Source: Curvibacter sp. PAE-UM (GTDB taxonomy: Bacteria; Pseudomonadota; Gammaproteobacteria; Burkholderiales; Burkholderiaceae_C). Taken from it: 64,000 nt of DNA. Of the stretch, positions 7,636 through 22,735 are shown one piece after another; the stretch's first letter is position 1; every line of letters begins with the position of its first letter. The notes below the pieces were generated by a model, which did no database searches, was not told the DNA's origin, and saw only the letters and a program-made list of their open reading frames with translations. The stretch is taken from assembly GCF_001432305.1 (NCBI RefSeq), contig NZ_KQ483358.1:814881-878880 (forward strand), in the 5' to 3' direction. The translations under genes and the position numbers were made by a program.

Positions 7636-9876
7636 ATGGACCGAAGCCCTTCCCGCTTCGCCTACACGCGCAGCTTGCGGCTGTCGGTCGGTATTGCGGC
7701 GCTGCTCTTCATCTGCTTCGGCATCTACGTCCAGGCGGAAAAACAGATCGACCGCGCCAACGAAGCGCGTTACCGCTCACGCCTGCTGGCCGACGAGTTG
7801 CGGCAGTCCTCCGATGATCTGACTCGCATGGTGCGCAGTTATGTGCAGACGGGCCATCCGCTTTACAAGCAGTACTTCTCCGATATCCTGGCCATCCGTG
7901 ACGGCCGCAAACCCAGGCCGATTGCTTACGACGGCATTTACTGGGACCTGTTCGGCCCGGATGGGCGCCCGCCACGGCCGGACAGCGACCAGGCCACCAG
8001 CCTGCTGGACCTGATGCGCCAGGCCGGCTTCACGGCGGCTGAGTTCGAGCGGCTGGAGCAGGCCAAGGAAAACTCGGACGCCCTGACCGAGATCGAGCAC
8101 GTCGCCATGAACCTCGTCGAGGCCCCGGGCCCCGATCTCCCGCAACGACGCCTGCAGGCCAGCCGCATCCTGCACGACGTGATCTACATGCAGGCCAAGG
8201 CCGACATCATGCGCCCCATCGGCGAGTTCTATGCCCTGCTGGAACAGCGCACGGCCAAGGACGTCGAGGATGCCGTCAACCGGGCCTACTGGCTGCGCGT
8301 CCTGGTGGTGACCCTGGGCCTGGCCCTGTTGCTGGCCTTGTGGGACAGCCTGCGCAAGCTCAGAGCCACCCTGGGCGCAGCGCCGGACGAGGTCTATGCC
8401 CAAATCGTGCAACTGGGCCAGGGCAAGTTCCAGGACCCGATCGCCGTACAGGCGGGCATGCAAGACAGCGTGCTGGGCTGGCTGCAACAGACCCAGCGGC
8501 AGCTGCACCAGATGGAGGTCGAACGGCGTGTATCGGACGCCCGGCTGGTGCAGCTGGCCGACTACGATCCGCTGACCGGCCTGCCCAACCGCCGCCTCTT
8601 GCAGGACCGGGCGCAGACCGCGCTGGGCCGCGCCCATCGGCATGGCGAGGCACTGGCCCTGATGTTCCTGGACCTGGATCGATTCAAGAACATCAACGAT
8701 AGCCTGGGGCACCAGCTGGGCGATGCGTTGCTGGTGCAGGTGGCGCAGCGCCTCAAGTCCCTGCTGCGCGAAGAAGACACGATCTGCCGCCTGGGCGGCG
8801 ACGAGTTCGTGCTGCTGTGCCCGGGCACCGACGCAGCCAGTGCCGCCCACGTGGCGCGCAAGGTGCTGGCCCTGGCGGCGCAGCAGTACCAGATCGGCAC
8901 GCAGGAACTGGCGGTCACCTGCTCGATCGGCATCGCCATGTACCCCTCGGACGGTGACTCGCTGGAGACCCTGTCGATGAGCGCCGACACGGCCATGTAT
9001 CGCGCCAAGCAGGCCGGCCGCAATGGCTTTCGCTTCTTCAAGGCGGAAATGCAGACTCACTCCACCCGCACCTTGCAGCTGGAGAACGCGCTGCGCCGCG
9101 CGCTGGCACTGGGCCAGATGCACCTGGAGTACCAGCCCCAATTCAGCCTGCACAACGGCGAGGTCACCGGGGCCGAAGCCCTGCTGCGCTGGCACCATCC
9201 GGAGCTGGGTGTGCTGTCACCGACCGAGTTCATCCCCGTGGCGGAAGACAGCGGGCAGATCCTGGAGATCGGCGAATGGGTGCTGCGCACCGCCTGCCGC
9301 CAGCTGCGTGCCTGGCAGGATACCGGCCTGCCGATCCGGCGCATGGCGGTCAACCTGTCGGCCCTGCAGTTTCGCCACCCCAAGCTGCCCCGGCAGGTGG
9401 AGCAGGTGCTGGCGCAAACCGGTTTGCCAGCGCAGTGCCTGGAGCTGGAATTGACCGAGCGCGTGGCCATGGAGAACCCGGAAAGTGCGATCGCCATGAT
9501 GGATCACCTGTCCGAACGCGGCGTGCAGATGTCGATCGACGACTTCGGCACGGGCTACTCATCGCTCAACTACCTCAAGCGCTTCAGGATCTACAAGCTC
9601 AAGATCGACAAGTCCTTCGTGCGGGATATCGCCGAGGACCCGGACGACCGCGCCATCGTGACGGCCATCATCAGCATGGCGCGCAGCCTGGGTTTCCTGA
9701 CCATCGCCGAAGGGGTGGAAACGCCGGGGCAGCTGCAGTTCCTGCGCGAGCACGGCTGTGACGAGGTCCAGGGCTACCTCTACGGCCGGCCCTTGCCCCC
9801 GCAGGAATTCGAGCAGCATGTGCGCCAGCACCTCGCCCGCCACCCGGTCGTGTCCCAGGCGGGCGTGCCGGGCTGA
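7636..9876 (+). CDS. Membrane GGDEF-EAL cyclic-di-GMP turnover protein
   Basis: A 746-residue protein with two membrane helices (about residues 14-32 and 219-238) that flank a periplasmic sensor region, then GGDEF (about 310-470) and EAL (about 480-735) domains. The diguanylate cyclase motif GGDEF is intact near residue 387, and an inhibitory RxxD site (REED) sits five residues before it. The phosphodiesterase domain keeps EALLRW, the Asn of NLSALQF, ELELTER, DDFGTGYSS, KIDKSF, AEGVET and QGY. Both activities are therefore possible, and the I-site suggests product control. The periplasmic part has no recognised ligand domain. It ends four bases from the convergent uvrA gene. Confidence 0.92.
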   Translation: MDRSPSRFAYTRSLRLSVGIAALLFICFGIYVQAEKQIDRANEARYRSRLLADELRQSSDDLTRMVRSYVQTGHPLYKQYFSDILAIRDGRKPRPIAYDGIYWDLFGPDGRPPRPDSDQATSLLDLMRQAGFTAAEFERLEQAKENSDALTEIEHVAMNLVEAPGPDLPQRRLQASRILHDVIYMQAKADIMRPIGEFYALLEQRTAKDVEDAVNRAYWLRVLVVTLGLALLLALWDSLRKLRATLGAAPDEVYAQIVQLGQGKFQDPIAVQAGMQDSVLGWLQQTQRQLHQMEVERRVSDARLVQLADYDPLTGLPNRRLLQDRAQTALGRAHRHGEALALMFLDLDRFKNINDSLGHQLGDALLVQVAQRLKSLLREEDTICRLGGDEFVLLCPGTDAASAAHVARKVLALAAQQYQIGTQELAVTCSIGIAMYPSDGDSLETLSMSADTAMYRAKQAGRNGFRFFKAEMQTHSTRTLQLENALRRALALGQMHLEYQPQFSLHNGEVTGAEALLRWHHPELGVLSPTEFIPVAEDSGQILEIGEWVLRTACRQLRAWQDTGLPIRRMAVNLSALQFRHPKLPRQVEQVLAQTGLPAQCLELELTERVAMENPESAIAMMDHLSERGVQMSIDDFGTGYSSLNYLKRFRIYKLKIDKSFVRDIAEDPDDRAIVTAIISMARSLGFLTIAEGVETPGQLQFLREHGCDEVQGYLYGRPLPPQEFEQHVRQHLARHPVVSQAGVPG

Positions 9877-9880
9877 AACC

Positions 9881-12910
<3,030 letters not shown>

Positions 12911-13066
12911 GATAGAGAATTCCTGGAGGCCCTGGTGCCCCGGCTGGCCGGATCGGGGACAATACAGGTCTTGCCCGCCCCTGCGCGGGCCTTCTCTATT
13001 CCGGTGCCCGCTTCCCCCGTGTCTTCTTCAGTCGCTACGCCCGCCGCCAGCCCCGACGCCTACGCC

Positions 13067-14239
13067 ATGACCGCGCACGAGCGGCGTGCCAGCGCTTCCC
13101 TGGCCGCCATCTTCGCCCTGCGCATGCTGGGTCTGTTCCTGGTGCTGCCGGTTTTCGCGCTGGAAGCCGCCCGTTACCCGGGTGGCGACGACCCGGTGCT
13201 GATCGGCCTGGCTATGGGCATCTATGGCCTGACCCAGGGCCTGCTGCAAATCCCCTTCGGCATGGCTTCCGACCGCCTGGGGCGCAAGCGCGTCATCATC
13301 GCCGGCCTGCTGGTTTTTGCCCTGGGCAGTTTCGTGGCCGCCCTGGCCGGCAGCCTGACCTGGCTCATCATCGGCCGCTCCCTGCAGGGCGCCGGTGCCG
13401 TCTCGGCTGCCGTTACCGCCCTGCTGGCCGACCAGACCCGCGACGAGGTGCGCACCAAGGCCATGGCCCTGGTGGGTGCCAGCATCGGCCTGATGTTCGC
13501 GCTCTCCCTGGTGCTGGCGCCCCTGCTGGTCACCTACATCGGTCTGGCCGGCCTGTTCACGCTGACGGGCTCGCTGGCCCTGGCCGGCGTGGCCGTGGTG
13601 ATCTGGTGGGTGCCCGCCGAACCCCTGCAGCACAAGAACCAGCCACGCGGCAAACTCTCCGAGGTGCTCAGACACGCTGCCCTCTTGCGCCTGGATGCCG
13701 GTGTGTTCATCCTGCACGCGGTGCAACTGGCCATGTGGGTGGCCATTCCGGCCCTGCTGGTGCAGGCCGGCCTGCCCCCGGCGCAGCACTGGTGGGTCTA
13801 CCTGCCGGCCGTGCTGGCATCTTTTGTGGTCATGGGCGCCACCCTGTTCCCGCTGGAGCGCCGCGGTTACCTGCGCGCCGTGTTCCTGGGCTCCATTGCG
13901 CTGATCGCCCTGGTCCAGCTGGGCCTGCTGTGGGCGGCAGATACGCCGCACATCGCCTGGCTGGCCTTCATGCTGTTCCTGTTCTTCTGCGGCTTCAATG
14001 TGCTCGAAGCCAGCCAGCCCAGCCTGGCCTCGCGCGTGGCTCCGCCCCATGCGCGTGGCGCGGCCCTGGGGGTCTACAACACCCTGCAATCCCTGGGCTT
14101 CTTCGCCGGCGGCGCGGCCGGCGGCTGGTTGGTCAAGACCCAGGGCGTGCCGGCGCTTTTCATCGCCTGCGCGGTCGGCATGGGCCTGTGGCTGCTGCTG
14201 GCCTGGCCCATGGTGGCGCCGGGCCGCAAGGGCTCATAA
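13067..14239 (+). CDS. YajR-like MFS transporter
   Basis: A 12-helix major facilitator protein of 390 residues. The start MTAHERRAS followed by [15 protein letters not shown] closely recalls E. coli YajR, and motif A appears as [13 protein letters not shown]. YajR has an additional C-terminal cytoplasmic YAM domain, which is absent here; the protein ends after helix 12. In-frame GTG codons at 13004 and 13019 are alternative starts, and no start has a convincing RBS. It sits between divergent uvrA and co-directional ssb, an order I recall as common in Burkholderiales. The substrate is unknown; the family is drug-efflux-like. Confidence 0.85.
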   Translation: MTAHERRASASLAAIFALRMLGLFLVLPVFALEAARYPGGDDPVLIGLAMGIYGLTQGLLQIPFGMASDRLGRKRVIIAGLLVFALGSFVAALAGSLTWLIIGRSLQGAGAVSAAVTALLADQTRDEVRTKAMALVGASIGLMFALSLVLAPLLVTYIGLAGLFTLTGSLALAGVAVVIWWVPAEPLQHKNQPRGKLSEVLRHAALLRLDAGVFILHAVQLAMWVAIPALLVQAGLPPAQHWWVYLPAVLASFVVMGATLFPLERRGYLRAVFLGSIALIALVQLGLLWAADTPHIAWLAFMLFLFFCGFNVLEASQPSLASRVAPPHARGAALGVYNTLQSLGFFAGGAAGGWLVKTQGVPALFIACAVGMGLWLLLAWPMVAPGRKGS

Positions 14240-14265
14240 TTACTGAATCTCTGGAGGAATTCCCC

Positions 14266-14754
14266 ATGGCATCCGTCAACAAAGTCATCCTGGTCGGCAA
14301 CTGCGGCCGCGACCCCGAAATCCGTTACCTGCCCTCGGGCCAGGCCGTGGCCAACGTCAGCGTGGCCACCTCCAGCCGCCGCAAGGACAAGAACTCCGGC
14401 GAGATGATCGAAGACACCCAGTGGCACCGCGTCACCTTCTATGACCGCCTGGCCGAGATCGCTGGCGAGTACCTCAAGAAGGGCCGTCCGGTCTACGTCG
14501 AAGGCCGCATCAAATACGGCAAGTTCACCAACAAGGATGGCGTTGAGCAGAACACCTGCGACATCATCGCCACCGAAATGCAGTTGCTTGGCGGCCGTGA
14601 AGGCTCGGGCGGCCCGGAGGAAGACGGTGGTGGCGCCCCGCGCCGCAGTGCTCCCCCGGCGGCACGCCCAGCGCCCAGCGCCGCCCCGCGCCCGCAGGCC
14701 CCGGCCAAGTCGGCCAGCGGCTTCGAGGACATGGACGACGACATTCCGTTCTGA
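14266..14754 (+). CDS. ssb: Single-stranded DNA-binding protein
   Basis: A 162-residue SSB. The OB-fold occupies residues 1-112 ([52 protein letters not shown]), followed by a Gly/Pro/Ala-rich flexible linker and the acidic tip MDDDIPF that recruits repair and replication partners. A strong GGAGGA ribosome site stands six bases before the ATG. It is followed by a strong terminator. Confidence 0.97.
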   Translation: MASVNKVILVGNCGRDPEIRYLPSGQAVANVSVATSSRRKDKNSGEMIEDTQWHRVTFYDRLAEIAGEYLKKGRPVYVEGRIKYGKFTNKDGVEQNTCDIIATEMQLLGGREGSGGPEEDGGGAPRRSAPPAARPAPSAAPRPQAPAKSASGFEDMDDDIPF

Positions 14755-14779
14755 CCTTTTCCTTGTCAGGCTGAAGTGC

Positions 14780-14811
14780 AAGAGCCCCGTTGACCGGGGC
14801 TCTTTGTTTTT
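14780..14811 (+). terminator. Rho-independent terminator after ssb
   Basis: AAGAGCCCCG pairs perfectly with CGGGGCTCTT around a TTGAC loop, followed by a T-rich tail (TTGTTTTT). It closes the ssb transcription unit. Confidence 0.92.
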
Positions 14812-14820
14812 GGTGAGGTG

Positions 14821-14939
14821 GGTTGCCGAAACAATTCGTCCGGCGGCCGCACGTTGCCACGGTTGTCGCGCCAGACATGGTCGAGCCCGTCAACGACCAC
14901 GACCAACGGGGCCTTCTTATCTTCAACTGCCGCGAGAGG
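14821..14939 (-). pseudogene. Fragment of an NTPase gene carrying a Walker-B-like segment
   Basis: Read on the minus strand from 14939, a 39-codon open stretch encodes AAVEDKKAPLVVVVDGLDHVW followed by RDNRGNVRPPDELFRQP. Four valines followed by DGLDHVWR have the form of the Walker B strand of STAND/NACHT-like NTPases. There is a TAG immediately upstream in frame, no start codon, no Walker A, and the frame runs into the ssb terminator. The fragment overlaps the last codons of the LysR gene in another frame, so the LysR tail probably reads into the debris. The family match is recalled, not searched. Confidence 0.45.
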
Positions 14940-15915
14940 CTACTTTTCTCTTGTAAGCGACGCCACGAACCTGGCGTTGCGCGCTTAGAAGCTCCTTGCC
15001 GCTCAATACGTACTCAGGGTTGTTGCTTAGTCGTTCCACGGCCAAGTCGATGAACGCCCGGGCACGCGCAGGCTGTGATGTCCTGCTGCCAAAGTACACA
15101 AAGTAGCTGGCGAAGTCCGGCATATGGTCGACAAGTATGGGCACCAGCTGCCCTGAACGGATATAGGGTGCGGCAGTTACACCTGCCAACTGCCCCAAGA
15201 CCTTCCCGGCCAGCACGGCCTGCAACTCGAAAACTTCGTCATTGCTGCAGATGGCGGGCACGACCGGTTGGTCTACGACCTGATCACCCAAGCTGACGTG
15301 CCAGGGGACGACCTTGCCTGTCCCTGGGTGGCGGAAGGCACTGCAGCGGTGGGAGGCAAGTGCGGCCAGGGAATCCGGCAGGCCGTGGCGCTGAAAGTAG
15401 GCCGGTGCCCCGCAAATGACCATCTGCAAGGGAAACAGCTTGCGGGCGATGACGCCTTCATGCGGCGAGGGCCCGAGCCTGAAGCCGACGTCCACTCGAT
15501 CCTCTACCCAGTTGCCGACCCGGTCATCCAGGAGCACGTCGGGCTGAATGTTTGGGTATAGCTCACAGAATTCCTCGACCAGTCGCCAGAGGATGGGCTG
15601 AAAGGTCGTGCGCGGGCCGGTGATCCGCAATGGCCCGGCGAATTCATCCTTGGCCGTCCGTGCGCTTTGCAATGCGCGTTGCATGCCCAGCAGCGCGGGC
15701 TGGACATCTTCGAGCAGGTGCTGGCCAGCGTCTGTCAAGGACATCACCCGCGTGGTGCGGTGAAATAACCGCGCATCCAAATGCTCCTCCAGCTGCGCTA
15801 GCGCCTTGCTAGCCGCCTGCGGGCTGATGTTGAGCGCCTGGGCAGCCTTGCGCAGGCTGCCCAACTCGGCAGCCTTGATGAAAGTGGATACGGACCGAAG
15901 CTCGTTAATGGCCAT
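14923..15915 (-). CDS. LysR-family regulator of the aldo/keto reductase block
   Basis: A 330-residue LysR protein. The N-terminal winged helix is clear (STFIKAAELGSLRKAAQALNISPQAASKALAQLEEHL), followed by the effector-binding domain (GPLRITGPRTTF, DVLLDDRVGNWVEDRVDVGFRLG). The ATG at 15915 has an AGGAG box at a good distance; an upstream in-frame extension to 16143 has no support. It is divergent from the aldo/keto reductase gene at 16037 and probably controls it, as LysR proteins usually regulate the gene across the shared promoter. The extreme C-terminus (about the last six residues) overlaps the NTPase fragment and may be non-native. Confidence 0.88.
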   Translation of the reverse strand: MAINELRSVSTFIKAAELGSLRKAAQALNISPQAASKALAQLEEHLDARLFHRTTRVMSLTDAGQHLLEDVQPALLGMQRALQSARTAKDEFAGPLRITGPRTTFQPILWRLVEEFCELYPNIQPDVLLDDRVGNWVEDRVDVGFRLGPSPHEGVIARKLFPLQMVICGAPAYFQRHGLPDSLAALASHRCSAFRHPGTGKVVPWHVSLGDQVVDQPVVPAICSNDEVFELQAVLAGKVLGQLAGVTAAPYIRSGQLVPILVDHMPDFASYFVYFGSRTSQPARARAFIDLAVERLSNNPEYVLSGKELLSAQRQVRGVAYKRKVASRGS

Positions 15916-16027
15916 GTAAGAGCATCTCCTGTTTTCATTATCTCCAAATTCATGCCAATAAAACAACCTATTGACAACTATTCGGATGCGAGTTGAGTGT
16001 CTAAAGTTCGCTGCATGGAACCCTTGA

Positions 16028-16888
<861 letters not shown>

Positions 16889-16981
16889 GCCGGTCGCATG
16901 AGAACTGGCACCGCTTGTGTCCACTGGCTGCATCGTGGCACGACGTCGCCGCCATCCATCACGTCAACAGGAGACCTATGC

Positions 16982-18166
16982 ATGAAAACACTGCTTTGCC
17001 TCTTCCTGGGTGGTGCGGCTACCCTGGTGGGCGCGCAGACGCCCGCCACGGCGAGTGCCGCGCCCGCCGTCCTTGTTCGCATGGCCTCGTCTTCGCCAGT
17101 CACAACAGGGGCGAAAGAGACCTTCAATGGCACCGTGCGCATCAGCTCTCCGTTCCAGGCGCTGTCGCCCGGGAGAGCCGGGGGCGCGATAGTGAGCTTC
17201 GAGGCGCGAGCGCGGACTGCCTGGCACACCCATCCGCTGGGGCAAACCCTGGTGGTCACCGCCGGATTGGGGCTCGTGCAACAGCAGGGGCAGCCAGCCC
17301 AGGTGATACGCCCAGGAGATGTCGTCACGATTCCCGCCAACGTGCACCATTGGCATGGCGCAGGCCCCGGCAGCGCCATGAGCCACGTTGCCATCGCCGA
17401 AAAGGAAGAGGGCAATTCGGTGACCTGGAAAGACCAGGTCAGCGACCAGGACTACCAGGCTGCCTTGCTCAGCGCCGGCCTCGCTTCGGCTCCCTCCGCC
17501 ATGAGGCGTGCACAACCCAGCTCCGAAATTCTGTCGGCCAGGCAGCAGGCCATTCCACTGATGGCGTCTTTCATGGCCAACAGCGACATGCCCAGGCTCA
17601 ATGCCGCTTTGAACCAGGGTCTGGATGCGGGGATGACCATCAACGAGGCCAAGGAAATTCTCGTGCAGCTCTATGCCTACGCCGGTTTCCCGAAAAGTCT
17701 CAACGCGCTCGGTGAGCTGCTGAAGGTCGTGGAAGCGCGCAAGCAGCGAGGCATCCAGGACGCAACGGGCCGCGAACCCAGCCGCGCCATTGCCACAGGC
17801 AATGAACTGCTTGCGGCAGGCCAAGCGAACCAGACCGAGATTTCCGGTGGTCCGGTGCAGGGCCCGGTGTTCGACTTCGCGCCCGTCATCAACCAGTTCC
17901 TGCAGGCCCATCTGTTCGGCGACATCTTCGAGCGCGACAACCTCGACTGGCAAAGCCGCGAACTGGCGACCGTCGGCGCACTGGCTGCCATGCCGGGCGT
18001 GGAGGCGCAATTGCGTTCGCACATGCGGGCCAGCCTGCGCGTGGGTTTGAGCGGCGTGCAGTTGCGGCAACTGGCGCAAGTACTGGCCGAACACGGCCAT
18101 CCCGATGCCGCCACTCGCGCAAACGAAGCACTTACGCAGGCCCTGGCCGCTGCCTCGCAAGGGTGA
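16982..18166 (+). CDS. Secreted cupin fused to carboxymuconolactone decarboxylase-like domains
   Basis: A 394-residue exported protein (signal peptide about residues 1-18, ending at VGAQ). An RBS (AGGAG) lies eight bases before the ATG. Residues 35-145 form a cupin: AWHTHPLGQTLVV and NVHHWHGAGP supply metal-type histidines. Two CMD-like helical regions follow, roughly 165-250 (EAKEILVQLYAYAGFPKSLNAL) and 290-390 (DWQSRELATVGALAAM). The Cys-x2-Cys pair of redox-active AhpD/CMD proteins is absent, so a peroxidase-type thiol role is unlikely. Cupin-CMD fusions sit beside reductases in many proteobacteria, but their function is unknown to me. Flanked by two aldo/keto reductases. Confidence 0.82.
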   Translation: MKTLLCLFLGGAATLVGAQTPATASAAPAVLVRMASSSPVTTGAKETFNGTVRISSPFQALSPGRAGGAIVSFEARARTAWHTHPLGQTLVVTAGLGLVQQQGQPAQVIRPGDVVTIPANVHHWHGAGPGSAMSHVAIAEKEEGNSVTWKDQVSDQDYQAALLSAGLASAPSAMRRAQPSSEILSARQQAIPLMASFMANSDMPRLNAALNQGLDAGMTINEAKEILVQLYAYAGFPKSLNALGELLKVVEARKQRGIQDATGREPSRAIATGNELLAAGQANQTEISGGPVQGPVFDFAPVINQFLQAHLFGDIFERDNLDWQSRELATVGALAAMPGVEAQLRSHMRASLRVGLSGVQLRQLAQVLAEHGHPDAATRANEALTQALAAASQG

Positions 18167-18267
18167 ACATGAAAGCCACTCTCCAACAACGTCCAGATCG
18201 CCAACCCGGTATCAAAGTTTCCGGTCGAGAAGAAGCTGGACAGACCTAAATCGCAAGGAGCATAGCC

Positions 18268-19604
<1,337 letters not shown>

Positions 19605-20531
19605 TCAGCGGCCCCAGCGCAGCACCAGCGGATCGAGGCGTTTGGCGGCGTCCAGCAGGCCGGCGCGCACCTCGGGCTGCATCGCAGGGAAGGGGTGGCG
19701 GCCCGCCTCGCAGGCGATCACGCCGCCGGCCTTCATGAGCGCCTTGGCGGTGAGGATGCCGCCCTGGCGGTTCTCGGCGTTGATCAGCGGCAGCCATTTG
19801 CCGTAGGCCGTCACTGCGGCTTCACGGTCGCCGGCCAGGTAGGGGTCGATGATGGTGCGGATGCCATCGGGGTAGGCACCGCCCGTCATGGCGCCGGTGG
19901 CGCCGGCGTCCAGGTCGGCCAGCAGGGTGATGGCTTCTTCGCCGTCCCAGGGGCCTTCGATGGCCTCACCGCCCAGGCGGATCAGCTCGCGCAGCTTCGC
20001 TGCAGCGCCTGCGGTCTCGATCTTGAAGTAGGCCAGCTGTTCGATCTCCCGGGCCATGCGGGCCAGGAAGGGCGCTGACAGCACCGTGCCGCTGGCCGGC
20101 GCGTCCTGCACCATGATGGGAATGTCGATGGCGTCCGAGACCCGCGCGTAGAACTCGTAGATCTGCGGCTCGGGCACGCGGAAGGTGGCGCCGTGATAAG
20201 GCGGCATGATCATCACCATGGCCGCGCCCTGCTCCTGCGCGCGACGGCTGCGTGCGGCGCACACTGCTGTGCCGTAGTGGGTGGTGGTGACGATCACCGG
20301 CACGCGGCCCGCCACGTGTTCCAGCACCGTGCGTGTGATGGTTTCACGCTCCTCGTCCGAGAGCGAGAACTGCTCGGAGAAGTTGGCCAGGATGCACAGG
20401 CCGTTGGAGCCGGCAGCGATCATGAAGTCGACACAACGCTTCTGGCTTTCCAGGTCCAGCGTGCCGTCTTCATGGAAGGTGGTGGGCACCACCGGGTACA
20501 CGCCCTGGTAACGACGCTGCATGGCACTCAT
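19605..20531 (-). CDS. 2-keto-3-deoxy-L-arabonate dehydratase-like protein (DapA superfamily)
   Basis: A 308-residue member of the DHDPS/NAL lyase superfamily. The Schiff-base lysine is K170 (YFKIETAG). The usual catalytic Tyr of the YNxP motif is replaced: the segment reads [11 protein letters not shown], which I recall as characteristic of L-2-keto-3-deoxyarabonate dehydratase from Azospirillum. That enzyme makes alpha-ketoglutarate semialdehyde. Other shared features are [27 protein letters not shown] and [16 protein letters not shown]. It is the last gene of a four-gene minus-strand operon, and its ATG overlaps the stop of the enolase-superfamily gene (ATGA). Specificity is inferred. Confidence 0.8.
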   Translation of the reverse strand: MSAMQRRYQGVYPVVPTTFHEDGTLDLESQKRCVDFMIAAGSNGLCILANFSEQFSLSDEERETITRTVLEHVAGRVPVIVTTTHYGTAVCAARSRRAQEQGAAMVMIMPPYHGATFRVPEPQIYEFYARVSDAIDIPIMVQDAPASGTVLSAPFLARMAREIEQLAYFKIETAGAAAKLRELIRLGGEAIEGPWDGEEAITLLADLDAGATGAMTGGAYPDGIRTIIDPYLAGDREAAVTAYGKWLPLINAENRQGGILTAKALMKAGGVIACEAGRHPFPAMQPEVRAGLLDAAKRLDPLVLRWGR

Positions 20532-21700
20532 TCAGTGATGTGGAACTGGTCGAGGTAATCGGGCTTGAGCGTCAGGCCCAGGCCGGGCACGTCGTCGCGC
20601 AGGTCCAGGAAACCGTTCTCGGCGATGGGTTCACCGTCGAAGATGTACCAGAACAGCTCGTTGCCCACTTCCACGTCGAAGATGGGGAAGTACTCGGCCA
20701 TGGGCGAGGCCAGGGTGCTCATGGTCAGGTGGTAGTTGTGCATCTGGCCCGCGTGCGGGATCACCGGCACGCTGTAGGCCTCGCACAGGGCGTTGATCTT
20801 GTGCGCGGCGGTGATGCCGCCCACGCGGTTGGTGTCGTACTGCACCACGCTCACGGCTCGTCTGTCGAGCAGCTGCTTGAAGCCGTAGAGCGAGAACTCG
20901 TGTTCACCACCCGAGATCGGGATGCTGGTGAGCTGGTTGAGTTCGGCGTAGCCGTCGATGTCGTCGGCGATCACGGGCTCTTCGAGCCAGCGCGGCTCGA
21001 ACTTCTCCAGTTTGGGCAGGATGCGCTTGGCGTATTCCAGGTTCCAGCCCATATAGCACTCGAGCATCAGGTCATTCTCGTAACCGATGACTTCGCGCAC
21101 GGCTTCCACCGATTTGAGGTTTTCCGTCACGCCGGTCTGGCCGTGCGCCGGACCGTAACCGAAGCGCATCTTGAAAGCCTTGAAACCCTGGTCCTTGAAC
21201 TGCTGGGCCTCGGCCTGCATGGCCTGGAGGTCGGTGCGGTAGAGCTTGCTGTAGTAGCAGGGAATTTTTTCCTTGGTGCGCCCGCCCAGCAGTTTGAACA
21301 CCGGCTTGTTGACCGACTTGCCCAAGATGTCCCAGATGGCCAGGTCCACCGCCGAGATGGCGGCCATGGTCACGCCCTTGCGGCCCCAGGCGTGGGTGGC
21401 GCGGTACATGCGCTGCCAGAGGTATTCGTAGTCCCAGGGGTCCTGGCCGAGGACCAAGGGGGTCAGGTACTCGTCGATGATGGCCTTGGCGATCTTGGGT
21501 GCCAGGGCCACATTGCCCAGGCCAACGATGCCGTCGTCGGTCTCCACTTCCACCACCGTCCAGGAATGGAAACGGAAGGTGCTCATGGTCTCGGCCCTGG
21601 AGTACAGCAGGTCCATGGCGTTGGAGCAGAAGTTGCCCTGGGGCGGCACGGTCTTGCCCTTCCATTCGAAGACACGGGCACGGACGGATTTGATTTTCAT
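20528..21700 (-). CDS. Enolase-superfamily sugar-acid dehydratase
   Basis: A 390-residue mandelate-racemase/rhamnonate-dehydratase-type protein. Metal ligands are plausible at E214 ([10 protein letters not shown]), E240 (RWLEEPV) and E266 (SGGEHEF); K177-x-R179 (FKMRFG) and a histidine in [12 protein letters not shown] complete the catalytic set. Such enzymes abstract the alpha-proton of a sugar acid and eliminate water to give a 2-keto-3-deoxy acid. The neighbouring KDA dehydratase-like gene suggests an L-pentonate substrate (arabonate or lyxonate), since all L-pentonates give the same product after loss of C2/C3 chirality. Start at the ATG 12 bases after the pdxA-like stop. Confidence 0.85.
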   Translation of the reverse strand: MKIKSVRARVFEWKGKTVPPQGNFCSNAMDLLYSRAETMSTFRFHSWTVVEVETDDGIVGLGNVALAPKIAKAIIDEYLTPLVLGQDPWDYEYLWQRMYRATHAWGRKGVTMAAISAVDLAIWDILGKSVNKPVFKLLGGRTKEKIPCYYSKLYRTDLQAMQAEAQQFKDQGFKAFKMRFGYGPAHGQTGVTENLKSVEAVREVIGYENDLMLECYMGWNLEYAKRILPKLEKFEPRWLEEPVIADDIDGYAELNQLTSIPISGGEHEFSLYGFKQLLDRRAVSVVQYDTNRVGGITAAHKINALCEAYSVPVIPHAGQMHNYHLTMSTLASPMAEYFPIFDVEVGNELFWYIFDGEPIAENGFLDLRDDVPGLGLTLKPDYLDQFHITE

Positions 21701-21711
21701 GCGGGAGACTT

Positions 21712-22728
21712 TCAGGAAGACAGGCCGGCCGCACCCATGCGGCAGGCGATGAGAAACGCTTGTTCGGTGGCGCCCACATTGGCGCGGCCCTGGCCGGCGA
21801 TGTCGTAGGCCGTGCCGTGCGCGGGCGTGGTGATGGGCAGGGGCAGGCCGCCCTGCACCGTCACACCCTTGGAGAAGCCCATGAGCTTGAGCGCGATCTG
21901 GCCCTGGTCGTGGTACATGGTGACGATGGCGTCGAGCTCGCCGTCGCGGGCCCGCAGGAAGATGGTGTCGGCAGAAAAAGGCCCGTCGATGGCCAGGCCC
22001 TCGGCGCGCAGCGCGCGCACCGCCGGCTCGATGATCTCGATCTCTTCGCGCCCGCAGGTGCCGCCGTCCCCGCCGTGCGGGTTGAAGGCCGCCACCGCCA
22101 CGCGGGGCTGTGCCGTGCCTGCCGCCTGCAGCGAGCGGTGGATCAGCCGCGTGGCTTGCTGGATGCGTTCCACGCTCAGGTAACTCGCCGCGTCCTTGAG
22201 CGGGATGTGCGAGGACACACGCGCCGTCCACAGCCCGTCCAGGGTGTTGAACTCGCAGAAATAGCCCCTCACGCCCAGGTACTCGGCAAAGTGGTGCAGC
22301 TCGTCCTCGTGCTTGAGGCCGCCCAGTTTCATGGCCTGCTTGTTCAGCGGCGCAAAGCAGATGGCGTCCACCGCGCCGGCGCGTGCCGCGTCCATGCAGC
22401 GGTTGAGCACCTGCAGCACCGAGCGGCCACCGGCGGCGCTCACCTGGCCCACTGTGACCTCGCTGCGCTGCACCGTGTCCATGGCCACAAAGGCTGGCAC
22501 CCCGGTGTTGCTGCGGCTGCGTGCCTGCTCCAGCGTGGCCAGCGGCGTGGTGGCCACCGGTACCCCGGCCATCTGCTGGCCCCAGGCCCAGAGCCAGGGA
22601 TCGCCGATCAGCACCACGTTGGCGCGGCGCGTGGCGTCGGTTTCGCTCAGCAGGCGGGCGATCAGCTCGGCGCCGATGCCGGCGGGGTCGCCCAGGGTCA
22701 GGGCGACGACGGGAAGTGGCTTGCTCAT
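21712..22728 (-). CDS. PdxA-family dehydrogenase (PdxA2-like)
   Basis: A 338-residue member of the 4-hydroxythreonine-4-phosphate dehydrogenase family. Seen: [16 protein letters not shown] at the start, a metal/substrate region with [29 protein letters not shown], and [16 protein letters not shown] near the C-terminus. Family members outside vitamin B6 synthesis act on four-carbon phospho-acids such as 4-phosphoerythronate or 4-phosphothreonate. Here it lies between a Bug receptor and a sugar-acid dehydratase, so a catabolic role is likely; no kinase that would make a phosphorylated substrate is nearby, which is odd. Confidence 0.82.
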   Translation of the reverse strand: MSKPLPVVALTLGDPAGIGAELIARLLSETDATRRANVVLIGDPWLWAWGQQMAGVPVATTPLATLEQARSRSNTGVPAFVAMDTVQRSEVTVGQVSAAGGRSVLQVLNRCMDAARAGAVDAICFAPLNKQAMKLGGLKHEDELHHFAEYLGVRGYFCEFNTLDGLWTARVSSHIPLKDAASYLSVERIQQATRLIHRSLQAAGTAQPRVAVAAFNPHGGDGGTCGREEIEIIEPAVRALRAEGLAIDGPFSADTIFLRARDGELDAIVTMYHDQGQIALKLMGFSKGVTVQGGLPLPITTPAHGTAYDIAGQGRANVGATEQAFLIACRMGAAGLSS

Positions 22729-22735
22729 TTCAGGT

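Noticed and set aside
20531-22231. Extended minus-strand frame that would fuse an upstream shadow to the enolase-superfamily gene.
   Set aside because: The extension overlaps the pdxA-like gene in another frame, and the ATG at 21700 gives the normal family length.
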